A stretch of 64,000 nucleotides of DNA from Flavobacteriaceae bacterium (GTDB lineage Bacteria > Bacteroidota > Bacteroidia > Flavobacteriales > Flavobacteriaceae), in contig CANFHX010000002.1 of NCBI GenBank assembly GCA_947446865.1, positions 1 through 64,000 of the forward strand, in the 5' to 3' direction. Of this stretch, positions 25,580 through 33,545 are shown in pieces (the first letter of the stretch is position 1; every line of letters begins with the position of its first letter). The notes under the pieces are model-generated. The model searched no databases, was not told the DNA's origin, and was given only the letters and a program-made list of their open reading frames with translations. The position numbers and the translations under genes were made by a program.

Positions 25580-26833
25580 TTATCTTTTCAACCACTGTGT
25601 TGGATTCACAAAAGTGGCGTTTTGAGAAATGGTGAATTTCAAAATTGTTTTACCTTCTGCATTGGTTCTAATTTTTCCAAGGCTTTGCTTAGCAGAAACA
25701 TGATCTCCAGCGCTTACATTAACAGAACCTAAATTTTGATACACTGTAAAGAAATCTCCGTGTTGCACACATACCAATTTGGCTAATGGCGACATGATGA
25801 TTACTTTAGTTACTTCGCCGCTAAAAACGGCTCTAGCATTCGAGCCTTGGTCGGTAGTGATTTCTACCCCACTATTATGAATGATTAGTGTTTTATAAAC
25901 TGGGTGTGGCTGATCGCCATATCCTAAAGTAATTGCTCCTTTTTCTACGGGCCAATTCAAACTTCCTTTATTGGCTTTAAAATTATTAGAAATCAATTGT
26001 CCTTCAGGGGTTAAAACTATATTGAGAGATTCTTCTATTTTTTTTGTTTCGGCAGCCGTGGTGGTTTTAGGATTGGCTTTGGCTTTAGCTGCTGCTGCTT
26101 TTCTATTAGCTTCGGCAATTGCATCGCGAATCATTTTTTGAATTTGCGCATCAATTTTTCTTGATTCTTGTTGTTTTTTCTTGATTTCGGCAACAATTTG
26201 TTTTTTGTCTTTCTTTAAACTATTAGCAATTTTTTCTTGCTCTTGTTTTTCTTTTTCAAGATCTGCACGTTGTTTTTCTTGTTCGGCAAGGAGTTTTTCT
26301 TTGTCGGTTTTTTGTCCGCTTAATTTGGCATTGTAATCGGCTAGTTTTGTGGTTTTATCTTTAATTTCATCGCCTTGCATTTTTCTATAACTAGAATATT
26401 GCTTCATGTATTGCAATCGTTTGTAGGCTTGCAAGAAATTTTCTGACGATAATAAAAACATGGCTCGGCTTTGCTGCGAACGGCTTTTATAAGATTTAAC
26501 TATCATTTGGGCATAATCATCCTTTAGAATAACTAAATCTTTTTTCAATTTATTAATCTGTACTTGATTAATATACATGTCGTTGCTAAGCAACTTAGTT
26601 TGTTTTTCGGTCGTATAGATTAATTTTTCTTTAAGTCCGATTTTCTCTTTTTGGATTTGCAAAAGTTTACCCACTGATTTTTCTTTGCCTCGAACTTCTT
26701 GAAGCATTCGTTCTTTTTCTTGAATCTCTTCTTGAATTTTAGATTTTCTTTGCTCTAATTCTTCTTGCGTTTGTTGGCTCCAAGCCAATGAAGTCAAAAA
26801 GATGAAAAGTAAAGTGATTAATTTATTTTGCAT
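25580..26833 (-). CDS. EnvC-like murein hydrolase activator
   Basis: The 417-residue protein has a Sec signal peptide, a long coiled coil (residues about 20-260) and a C-terminal LytM (M23) domain. The metal ligands of active M23 enzymes are lost: the first His-x3-Asp reads HNSGVEI, the HxH position is YQNLG and the last is LKFTI. EnvC and NlpD carry the same type of inactive LytM domain and activate cell-wall amidases at division. It closes a long envelope operon. Confidence 0.9.
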   Translation of the reverse strand: MQNKLITLLFIFLTSLAWSQQTQEELEQRKSKIQEEIQEKERMLQEVRGKEKSVGKLLQIQKEKIGLKEKLIYTTEKQTKLLSNDMYINQVQINKLKKDLVILKDDYAQMIVKSYKSRSQQSRAMFLLSSENFLQAYKRLQYMKQYSSYRKMQGDEIKDKTTKLADYNAKLSGQKTDKEKLLAEQEKQRADLEKEKQEQEKIANSLKKDKKQIVAEIKKKQQESRKIDAQIQKMIRDAIAEANRKAAAAKAKANPKTTTAAETKKIEESLNIVLTPEGQLISNNFKANKGSLNWPVEKGAITLGYGDQPHPVYKTLIIHNSGVEITTDQGSNARAVFSGEVTKVIIMSPLAKLVCVQHGDFFTVYQNLGSVNVSAGDHVSAKQSLGKIRTNAEGKTILKFTISQNATFVNPTQWLKR

Positions 26834-26838
26834 AGTTA

Positions 26839-27612
26839 TTATATCTTGTCTATGTATATTCTTTCATAACCTTCGGGAACATTGTACGGGAAAGAAAGAT
26901 CTTCATTAAAGGAAATGTTTTTATATTCGATATTGATGTTGGTTTTACTTTCTTTTTGTCTAGCATCAATTGCCAAAGATAATGGTAAAATCATTGCATC
27001 GTATTTTTTATAATCTGGATATGCAACTTGCAACGTTCTTTCTTGCAGGGGTTGGTTAATTTCTTGTCTTTTTACCAAGAAATTATCGCTTTCAAAGAAA
27101 AAAGATTTATCCGTTTTGGCATCTGGATTGGATTGCAATTTATATAATTTTTCTAAAATCGAGACAGCATATTTTCCTTTATGCAAATCGTCTAAAGTTT
27201 TTCCTAAGAACATATTTTGAACTTTTTGAAAATCTAAATCAGTGCCTAGCCATTTGCTCAATCCTGCATAATCTCCTTCAAAATATTTACTTCCTATCTT
27301 TTCATAATACTGAACCGAAGTTGGTGTAATCAATGCCTTAGCCACGGTAAAACCCAAAATTCGTATGCTAACTAATATTTTTTCGTTCTTTTTTATTTTA
27401 ATTTCTGCTTGTACATTTTGCGATTGTTTATCGTCTTCATATTTGGCGCTTGCTTTAATATATAATGTAGAAAAATCAATTTTATTGTTATCGTAACTCA
27501 TTATAATTTTATCCGCCGAAATGGTATTGCTAGCATTTCCTTCTGCCAAAATCGCTTTTGATTTACAAGATGCTAATAAAATTACAAGTACTATGGTAAG
27601 GTATTTTTTCAT
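26839..27612 (-). CDS. DUF4292 lipoprotein
   Basis: The 257-residue protein begins with a lipoprotein signal peptide ending in LASC (Cys16) and then a beta-rich DUF4292 region (KIDFSTLYIKASAKYED, IKIKKNEKILVSIRILGFTVAKALITP, SVQYYEKIGSKYFEGDY). LolA/LolB-like folds share this layout, and a role in outer-membrane lipoprotein or lipid handling is possible but not shown. It lies 5 bases ahead of envC. Confidence 0.85.
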   Translation of the reverse strand: MKKYLTIVLVILLASCKSKAILAEGNASNTISADKIIMSYDNNKIDFSTLYIKASAKYEDDKQSQNVQAEIKIKKNEKILVSIRILGFTVAKALITPTSVQYYEKIGSKYFEGDYAGLSKWLGTDLDFQKVQNMFLGKTLDDLHKGKYAVSILEKLYKLQSNPDAKTDKSFFFESDNFLVKRQEINQPLQERTLQVAYPDYKKYDAMILPLSLAIDARQKESKTNINIEYKNISFNEDLSFPYNVPEGYERIYIDKI

Positions 27613-27635
27613 TTGTAGTCCTAACTATTAGGGTA

Positions 27636-28994
27636 TTATTTTTTGTGTTTCTGTTTTTCAATTAAATCATTAGCCTTTGAAAAATAAATGTCTTTCTTTT
27701 TAAAATCTCCCAAACCATTATAGGCTTCGCCTAATTGCAGATTGAAATTAATTTCTAGAGAGGTATCGTCTATAATAAAATCAACGCCAGATTCTAGAAT
27801 GTCTTTGGCTTTTTTATAGTTTTTCAATTGGTTATTTGCCAATCCGTTGAAATAATACAGTTGCGGTTGCGATGGAAACAATTGCATTTGCTCTTCGGAT
27901 GCTTTGTCTAATTTGTCAAATTGCAGATTTTCGGTATAGGCTTGCATCAAAAGCAAAATGGTTTCCATGTCGTCATTAGTAGTCTTCAAATGCATTTCAT
28001 AATAATGAATTGCTTTGTTCCAATCTTTTTTATTTTGATAAAATCTACCTATTTCTTTAGCAACTTTTACCTCTTTATCTTTGTCAAAATAACCAATGGC
28101 GTGGTCTAAATCTTTATCAAATTGTGGATTGTTTTTGGTAAAAATCAAGAATTCATTTAACATGCGATGCTTAATTTTCTTGTCAATTTTATCACTTGCC
28201 AAAACAATATTCATGGCTTTTACTGTTTTTTCGCCATCGTTATTATTCAAATGAAATTTAAACAAACTCACTTGCGCCCAATCGGAAGTTGGAATTTCTT
28301 TTTCCAATTGCTTTGCAATTTCTAGTGCTTTATCTTCTTGATTGCTTTGCGAATAAAGATAAATCAATGCTATATAATTGGCTTCATCTTTAGGAAATTG
28401 CTTAATTTTATCTATTAAATTAGCCTTTTCAGAACCTTGGTATTTGGCATCCCGCAAAATTTGTGCCTTATACAATTCTCGTTTATCCGATTTTCCAACT
28501 GTTTGATTCAGTTCGTTTATTAAATCTAATGCCTTGTCAAATTGTTGGGTGTTCATGTAAAGCGAAACCAAATCCTCTCTATATTCGGGTTTAAATTCAA
28601 TTAATTTTTGAACTATAGTAATTGCCTGGTTGTAATCTTGAGTGTCATAACACACATCGTACATTCCTGCCCATGCCCAACGATTATTAGGGTCAATTTT
28701 AGTTACCTTTTCAAAATTGTCGTAAGCGTCTTTATATTTTTTTAGAGAATAGTAATTTTTTCCTAATTCAAAATAAACAATTGCATTTTCTGATTGAAGA
28801 TTTTGGCATTTTTCTAGTGCTTCAATTGCTTTATCGTAGTTTTCGATTCCTTTTTGTTTCAATGATTCATAAAAAGAATCTTCAAATTTATTTTCGGCCA
28901 AAGCCAAAGTATCCTTAGGCTCACCTTGAGCCAAAAGATTATGAGGAACAAAAAATATTCCGAAAAGGAAACTATATAAAACTATTTTTTTCAT
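27636..28994 (-). CDS. Secreted TPR-repeat protein
   Basis: The 452-residue protein has a Sec signal peptide (MKKIVLYSFLFGIFFVPHNLLAQG) followed by tetratricopeptide repeats over most of its length (for example AIVYFELGKNYYSLKKYKDAYDNFEKVTKIDP and WAWAGMYDVCYDTQDYNQAITIVQKLIEFKP). Such proteins act as periplasmic scaffolds. It lies in the conserved envelope operon with DUF4292 and EnvC-like genes, so a role in cell-wall or surface assembly is likely. The gap to VapC upstream is only 7 bases. Confidence 0.85.
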   Translation of the reverse strand: MKKIVLYSFLFGIFFVPHNLLAQGEPKDTLALAENKFEDSFYESLKQKGIENYDKAIEALEKCQNLQSENAIVYFELGKNYYSLKKYKDAYDNFEKVTKIDPNNRWAWAGMYDVCYDTQDYNQAITIVQKLIEFKPEYREDLVSLYMNTQQFDKALDLINELNQTVGKSDKRELYKAQILRDAKYQGSEKANLIDKIKQFPKDEANYIALIYLYSQSNQEDKALEIAKQLEKEIPTSDWAQVSLFKFHLNNNDGEKTVKAMNIVLASDKIDKKIKHRMLNEFLIFTKNNPQFDKDLDHAIGYFDKDKEVKVAKEIGRFYQNKKDWNKAIHYYEMHLKTTNDDMETILLLMQAYTENLQFDKLDKASEEQMQLFPSQPQLYYFNGLANNQLKNYKKAKDILESGVDFIIDDTSLEINFNLQLGEAYNGLGDFKKKDIYFSKANDLIEKQKHKK

Positions 28995-29001
28995 TTATTT
29001 A

Positions 29002-29394
29002 TTAATCGTTTGAAAATATATTTAACTTTTCAATATATTTAAAATCTTTTACATTTAAGGTATACAAATTTAAATCATAATATTTTGCAGTTGAAGCAAT
29101 TAAAGCATCCGGGAGATTAAGATGATTGGATAATGTAAACCTTTCAATTAAATTTATGGCTTGAGATGATATTTCTTCATTGATAGAAAAAACCATTAAC
29201 TTTTTTAAATCTTTTTTTATCATCTGAAGTTCCTTTTTGTTTCTTGCACCATATAATAATTCTCCACAAGTAACATCGGAAATAGCAATATTGTTTTGAC
29301 CTATTTTTTCTAAAACATTTATCACTTTAGGGTTTCCTTTGTAAACCTCAATTATAATATTTGTGTCACAAAGAATTAGGTTCTTAGTTTCCAT
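29002..29394 (-). CDS. vapC: VapC-type PIN-domain toxin
   Basis: This is a predicted endoribonuclease, with known family members cutting initiator tRNA or rRNA. The 130-residue PIN domain keeps the acidic metal-binding residues Asp10 (LCDTNIIIE), Glu45 (CGELLYGA), Asp96 (LPDALIA) and Asp117. It overlaps the upstream antitoxin gene by 19 bases. The pair lies inside an envelope operon between the TPR gene and the sugar nucleotidyltransferase. Confidence 0.88.
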   Translation of the reverse strand: METKNLILCDTNIIIEVYKGNPKVINVLEKIGQNNIAISDVTCGELLYGARNKKELQMIKKDLKKLMVFSINEEISSQAINLIERFTLSNHLNLPDALIASTAKYYDLNLYTLNVKDFKYIEKLNIFSND

Positions 29395-29591
29395 GCCTCT
29401 TTTCTTAACTGGTTTGCATCTATATCAAAATCTTTCCACATTCCTTTAGATAAAGTAAAATTAGAGTTGGTTGTTCTCTTATTTTCTTTAGATTCTTTTA
29501 CTTCAGCATCTACATTCCATGATTTTAATAATTCCAATAATGTTTCCATTTTGTTCTTATTAATCTTTTTTTTAAAAATTATTTCTATCAT
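29376..29591 (-). CDS. vapB: Putative antitoxin partner of VapC
   Basis: The 71-residue protein is highly charged. The start METLLELLKSWNVDAEVKES at residue 15 (base 29549) looks like the typical Flavobacteriia VapB-like start, so translation may begin there; the 14 residues upstream are lysine-rich and may not be translated. The C-terminal arm (KGMWKDFDIDANQLRKEAWK) fits a toxin-binding tail. It is called on position and size, not on a named family. Confidence 0.7.
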   Translation of the reverse strand: MIEIIFKKKINKNKMETLLELLKSWNVDAEVKESKENKRTTNSNFTLSKGMWKDFDIDANQLRKEAWKLRT

Positions 29592-29634
29592 ATCTTTCTA
29601 ATTTTTAATGAGCGTTCTATTGTTAATTGGATTT

Positions 29635-30645
29635 TTATTCTAAAACCGAATAATCACCAATGCTAATACTAGTAAAATCACCATCAAAACTTGCATGATT
29701 TCCTATCATAGCATTATCTAAACGAGCATTTTTAATATGTGAATGGGTTTGCACCAAACTATTTTTAATAGTACTATTACTTACATGACATCCATCGCCT
29801 AAAGAAACATTTGGACCAACAGTTGCATTGATTAATACAACATTTTTGCCAATATAACATGGCGGAATGACAGTAGAGTTATCTTGTACTACATCGTAAT
29901 CAATTAAATGTTCGCCATCGTTGTGCAAGAAGTTCAGCATTCTATTGTTAGTATCCACCGTAACATCCTTATTTCCGCAATCCATCCACTCGTCTACTTT
30001 ACCTGGTACAAATTTCATGCCCTTTGCCATCATTTGTTTAATTCCGTCATTAATTTGGTATTCGCCACCATGAATAATGTTGTTATCTAACACAAATTGG
30101 AGTTCATTCTTTAAAACGGCAACATCTTTAAAATAGTATATTCCAATAACTGCAAGGTCGGAAACAAATTCTTTTGGCTTCTCTACTAATTCAATTATTT
30201 CGTTGTTTTCGTTCAAATTTATTACTCCAAAAGCCTCCGGTTGGTCTACTTGTTTTACCCAAATAACACTGTCGGCAGTTGTATCCAAATCGAAATCGGC
30301 ACGGATTAAAGTATCTGCATACGCAATAACTGCTGGTCCGCTTAAAGATTCTTTGGCACACATAATGGCATGACCAGTTCCTAGGGCTTCATTTTGATAA
30401 TAAATAGTTCCTCTAGCCCCTAATTTTTGAGCAATTGCAATTAATTCTTCTTCTACTTTTTTACCAAAACTTTCGTGGATAATAAAAGCAACTTCGTCAA
30501 TATCTTGGTTTAAAACTCCTGCAATATCTTCAACCAATCGGTGCACGATTGGTTTTCCTGCAATAGGGATTAATGGTTTTGGGATGGTTAATGTGTGGGG
30601 GCGTAATCTTGAACCACGACCTGCCATTGGTACTATTATTTTCAT
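29635..30645 (-). CDS. Sugar-phosphate nucleotidyltransferase
   Basis: The 336-residue protein starts with the nucleotidyltransferase signature (VPMAGRGSRLRPHTLTIPKPL) and has EALGTGHAI, IAYADTLIRADF and EKPKEF motifs of the glucose-1-phosphate thymidylyl/uridylyl-transferase group. The C-terminal 90 residues form a left-handed beta-helix (PPCYIGKNVVLINATVGPNVSLGDGCHVSNSTIKN), as in GlmU-like proteins. It makes an activated sugar for envelope synthesis. The product sugar cannot be told from sequence. Confidence 0.9.
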   Translation of the reverse strand: MKIIVPMAGRGSRLRPHTLTIPKPLIPIAGKPIVHRLVEDIAGVLNQDIDEVAFIIHESFGKKVEEELIAIAQKLGARGTIYYQNEALGTGHAIMCAKESLSGPAVIAYADTLIRADFDLDTTADSVIWVKQVDQPEAFGVINLNENNEIIELVEKPKEFVSDLAVIGIYYFKDVAVLKNELQFVLDNNIIHGGEYQINDGIKQMMAKGMKFVPGKVDEWMDCGNKDVTVDTNNRMLNFLHNDGEHLIDYDVVQDNSTVIPPCYIGKNVVLINATVGPNVSLGDGCHVSNSTIKNSLVQTHSHIKNARLDNAMIGNHASFDGDFTSISIGDYSVLE

Positions 30646-30950
30646 GTGTTTTTTATATAAAATGTTTGCCCTACTCTATTAATATGTTCTATCAATTCTT
30701 GAGATTCTAATTTGTCAAAAATAGAAATATCAAATAAATAAGGTGTATTTAATTCATCAATCTCTTGATTTATTTTAGACAAGGAATTAGATGAAATAGA
30801 ATTACCTTTTAATGTAATATCAATATCTGACCCTTCTCTAAAATTTCCTTTTGCTCTTGAACCATATATAATTACCTCGTCTATTTCTGGATTTTTTTCA
30901 AAAACAGAATTTATCTTATTTATAGTTTTTTCAGTTAATCCAAATTTCAT
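30642..30950 (-). CDS. mntA: MntA-type minimal nucleotidyltransferase antitoxin
   Basis: The 102-residue MNT-domain protein has IIYGSRAKGNFREGSDIDITL, giving G30-S31-x10-D42-x-D44, the full catalytic set. Enzymes of this type (MntA) put AMP groups on the partner HepT tyrosine and so neutralise it. It overlaps the HEPN gene upstream by 4 bases and the sugar nucleotidyltransferase downstream by 4 bases. It is named on these motifs and on the pairing. Confidence 0.88.
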   Translation of the reverse strand: MKFGLTEKTINKINSVFEKNPEIDEVIIYGSRAKGNFREGSDIDITLKGNSISSNSLSKINQEIDELNTPYLFDISIFDKLESQELIEHINRVGQTFYIKNT

Positions 30951-31351
30951 AATAATGATTTCATTTTGGTTTGAAATTCAATAAATAAAGGATAATAGTT
31001 TTTGGTTATTTTATTGTATTCCGATTCTAAAATGCTTTCTAAATAAGTATGTGAAGTTCTATTTCTACTTTCTATCATTTCCATCCAAATTTCGCCATTC
31101 GAAATAATTCCTATATTAAAAGCCTCTCTTACTGCGCTTCTGGAACCAATTATATTTTGAATTCCATCGTAAATAAGAAAATCTTTCATTACTTGCCAAG
31201 AGAGTTCGTGAGTAAACTCAAATCGTTGAATAAGCCCTTCTTTTTCTAAATCGGAAAGGATTTCTTTTTTTTCTATAACTTCAGAAAGTTTTAACAATGC
31301 TTTTTCAAAATTTGAAAATCTTTGTTTCCATCGAATGTCTTGATTTTCCAT
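30947..31351 (-). CDS. hepT: HepT-type HEPN toxin (nucleotidyltransferase substrate-binding family)
   Basis: The 134-residue all-helical protein belongs to the HI0074-like HEPN family. Its C-terminal RNRTSHTY gives the RNase motif R96-x4-H101-x-Y103, the RX4HXY of HepT, in which the tyrosine is AMPylated by MntA. FEFTHELSWQVMKDFL is the conserved helix before it. It is the first gene of the toxin-antitoxin pair and lies 61 bases after dut. Confidence 0.9.
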   Translation of the reverse strand: MENQDIRWKQRFSNFEKALLKLSEVIEKKEILSDLEKEGLIQRFEFTHELSWQVMKDFLIYDGIQNIIGSRSAVREAFNIGIISNGEIWMEMIESRNRTSHTYLESILESEYNKITKNYYPLFIEFQTKMKSLL

Positions 31352-31369
31352 CTTTTTTATTTTTTACTT

Positions 31370-31412
31370 CACTATGAATGACAAACTGCTTACTGCTACT
31401 GAACGCTGCTAA
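31370..31412. repeat. Word-like repeat between dut and hepT
   Basis: CTGCTTACTGCTACTGAACG and onward (31386-31410) is built from CTGAACGCTG-type words. CTGAACACTG occurs at 9869-9878 and CAGTGTTCAG at 50684-50693. No open frame is seen. Confidence 0.5.
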
Positions 31413-31847
31413 CTATTTCACCCCAGTACTACCAAAACCACCTTCGCCACGCGAAGTTTCTGACAATTCTTGCACTTCAACCCATTCGGCACGTTCGTGT
31501 TTGGCAATGATTAATTGGGCAATTCGTTCACCGTTTTCAATAACAAAATCTTCATTGGATAAATTTACTAAAATTACTCCAATTTCGCCACGATAATCGG
31601 CATCAACTGTTCCGGGTGAATTAAGAACGGTGATTCCTTTTTTGGCAGCCAATCCACTTCTTGGTCGTACTTGGGCTTCGTAACCTATTGGTAATTCAAT
31701 AAAAAGTCCGGTTTTGACAATTGTTCTTTCTAAAGATTTTAAAGTTATAGATTCTGAAATATTGGCACGTAAATCCATTCCTGCCGAAGCAATAGTTTCG
31801 TAGTTGGGTAAATCGTGTTCAGATTTGTTTATTATATTTATGGTCAT
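31413..31847 (-). CDS. dut: dUTP diphosphatase
   Basis: This enzyme hydrolyses dUTP to dUMP and pyrophosphate, keeping uracil out of DNA. All five motifs are present in the 144-residue trimeric-type protein: [44 protein letters not shown] and GEGGFGSTG (the C-terminal arm). It follows the flippase gene after a 52-base gap that contains a perfect palindrome. Confidence 0.97.
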   Translation of the reverse strand: MTINIINKSEHDLPNYETIASAGMDLRANISESITLKSLERTIVKTGLFIELPIGYEAQVRPRSGLAAKKGITVLNSPGTVDADYRGEIGVILVNLSNEDFVIENGERIAQLIIAKHERAEWVEVQELSETSRGEGGFGSTGVK

Positions 31848-31862
31848 TGTTCTTTAATTTTA

Positions 31863-31882
31863 GGACAGGTCGCGACCTGTCC
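31863..31882. repeat. Perfect 20-bp palindrome
   Basis: GGACAGGTCGCGACCTGTCC is a perfect, GC-rich inverted repeat with no loop, 15 bases ahead of dut and 17 bases after the flippase stop. It stands out in an AT-rich neighbourhood. It looks like a short dispersed palindrome; a terminator role is unlikely because no T-run follows on the minus strand. Confidence 0.7.
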
Positions 31883-31899
31883 GTACGGATGATGATGAT

Positions 31900-33387
31900 T
31901 TATTTTGCTTTTCTTTTTAGTATTCGAAGTAAAGTTTCTTTTTCACTGTAATATATAAAGTATAAAAACACTGCTAATAATACTGTTTTCACATAATAAT
32001 TTTCTCTAATAGAAGGAATGTAAAAGGAAACTGCAGAAAATAGTATACTTAAAGTTAAATACCCAAAAATTCGTTTCATATCATAGGGTATTGGATATTT
32101 ATTCCTCCCTAAATAGTATGATATTAACATCATACTTCCATAAGCAGCAATAGTTGCTATTGCACAGCCATAATAACTTCCAAATGGACCTTTTAGAGGT
32201 ATTAATAAATAATTTAATGCCAACGTTACAAGTGCTCCTACAATAGAGATATAAGCGCCAATTTTGGTTTTGTCAATAAGTTTATACCAAACAGATAAAT
32301 TGGTATAAATTCCTAAAAAGAAATTGGCAAAAACTATTAAGGGTACAACTTTCATAGCTTCCCAATAGGTTTTGTTATCTAATAAAACTACTTTCAATAA
32401 ATCGGCAAAAACAATTACACTTAAAGAGATGAAGGATCCAAAAATAACGAAATATTTAGTAACGGTTGCATAAGTTTGAGGTGCATTTTCATTACTAGCA
32501 TGACTAAAAAAGAAAGGCTCAATTCCTAGAGTATAAGCAGTTCGGAACAACACCATGAATAATCCTAACTTATAACACGCTGAATAGGCCCCAACTTCTG
32601 ATTTTGCAATATTTGCTGGAAGTAATTTCCCTAAAAGGATTTTATCAAAATGTTCGTTGATGGCAAATGCTAAACCTGCAATTAATATTGGTAAGCCATA
32701 TTGCATCATGCGCTTCCATAATTCTTTATCAATCTTCCAATTAATTTTGAAATAATCAGGAGATAATACTATGAACGTCGCTAAACTAGAAATTAAATTA
32801 GCAATAAATATATATCCTACTCCAAAGTTTTCTACATAAATCGTTGTAAAAATACTATTGGGATTGGAACTTGCAATTTTCGGTAATATCAATAAAAAGA
32901 AAAAGTTTAAAGCCAAATTAATGAATACATTCCCTATTTTTATGGCAGCATATCGGATTGGTCTTTGGTTAGCCCTTAGTTTAGAAAAAGGTATCACTAC
33001 CAAAGAATCTAATACTAAAATCCAAATGGAATACGTTATGTATTGTTGGTCAACATTGGCATATTGAGCTAATGTATTTCTAAATAACAATGCAATTATA
33101 AGAAAAGCTATGGAACTCCAAAAAATAGAAATGGTAGAAGTGGAAACTACTTTTTTCTTATCTTTTTCTGAATTGTAAAACCTAAAAAAAGCGGTTTCGA
33201 AACCATAAGAAAGAATAACATTAAAGAATACCATCCAAGCCAATACCGTGGTCAAGTCGGCATAATCTGCTCTATTTGGAAGAACATTAGTGTAAAGTCT
33301 TACCAAAAAGAAGCTTAGCATTCGCGGAAGCACCATAGCTAAACCATAAATTGCCGTTTGTTTGAAAAGGTTTTTATATAAACTCAA
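31900..33387 (-). CDS. Polysaccharide flippase (Wzx/MATE-like)
   Basis: The 495-residue membrane protein has about 14 hydrophobic segments and the start of oligosaccharide flippases (LYKNLFKQTAIYGLAMVLPRMLSFFLVRLYTNVL, then TTVLAWMVFFNVILSYGFETAFFRFYN). Such proteins move lipid-linked sugar units to the outer face of the inner membrane. It heads the long minus-strand envelope operon. The polysaccharide gene cluster proper starts about 24 kb away at 57556. Confidence 0.87.
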   Translation of the reverse strand: MSLYKNLFKQTAIYGLAMVLPRMLSFFLVRLYTNVLPNRADYADLTTVLAWMVFFNVILSYGFETAFFRFYNSEKDKKKVVSTSTISIFWSSIAFLIIALLFRNTLAQYANVDQQYITYSIWILVLDSLVVIPFSKLRANQRPIRYAAIKIGNVFINLALNFFFLLILPKIASSNPNSIFTTIYVENFGVGYIFIANLISSLATFIVLSPDYFKINWKIDKELWKRMMQYGLPILIAGLAFAINEHFDKILLGKLLPANIAKSEVGAYSACYKLGLFMVLFRTAYTLGIEPFFFSHASNENAPQTYATVTKYFVIFGSFISLSVIVFADLLKVVLLDNKTYWEAMKVVPLIVFANFFLGIYTNLSVWYKLIDKTKIGAYISIVGALVTLALNYLLIPLKGPFGSYYGCAIATIAAYGSMMLISYYLGRNKYPIPYDMKRIFGYLTLSILFSAVSFYIPSIRENYYVKTVLLAVFLYFIYYSEKETLLRILKRKAK

Positions 33388-33410
33388 GGTATATTTCTTT
33401 AATGAGAAAA

Positions 33411-33418
33411 CAAAAATA
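33411..33418 (-). promoter_or_regulatory. -7 element of the flippase-to-envC operon
   Basis: On the minus strand TATTTTTG is a perfect TAnnTTTG 24 bases ahead of the flippase ATG. No TTG at the standard distance. Confidence 0.4.
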
Positions 33419-33509
33419 AGGTTTTCTTTGATTATGAAAATTCATTTTTAATAATAGTTTTTAAAATTCCGATTTTATCATAAAAAAATTAAATATTTGT
33501 TTAAAAAGC

Positions 33510-33517
33510 TACCTTTA
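33510..33517 (+). promoter_or_regulatory. -7 element of the prolyl oligopeptidase gene; decides the start
   Basis: TACCTTTA (TAnnTTTG with one mismatch) lies only 5 bases ahead of the first in-frame ATG (33522). Transcription would then begin around 33524, so translation must start at the second ATG, 33546, which also opens a clean signal peptide. Confidence 0.4.
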
Positions 33518-33545
33518 CTATATGTACAACGAAATTACTACGTTT

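Noticed and set aside
25580..26833. Active M23 endopeptidase
   Set aside because: All expected metal ligands in the LytM domain are replaced, so an EnvC-type activator is preferred.
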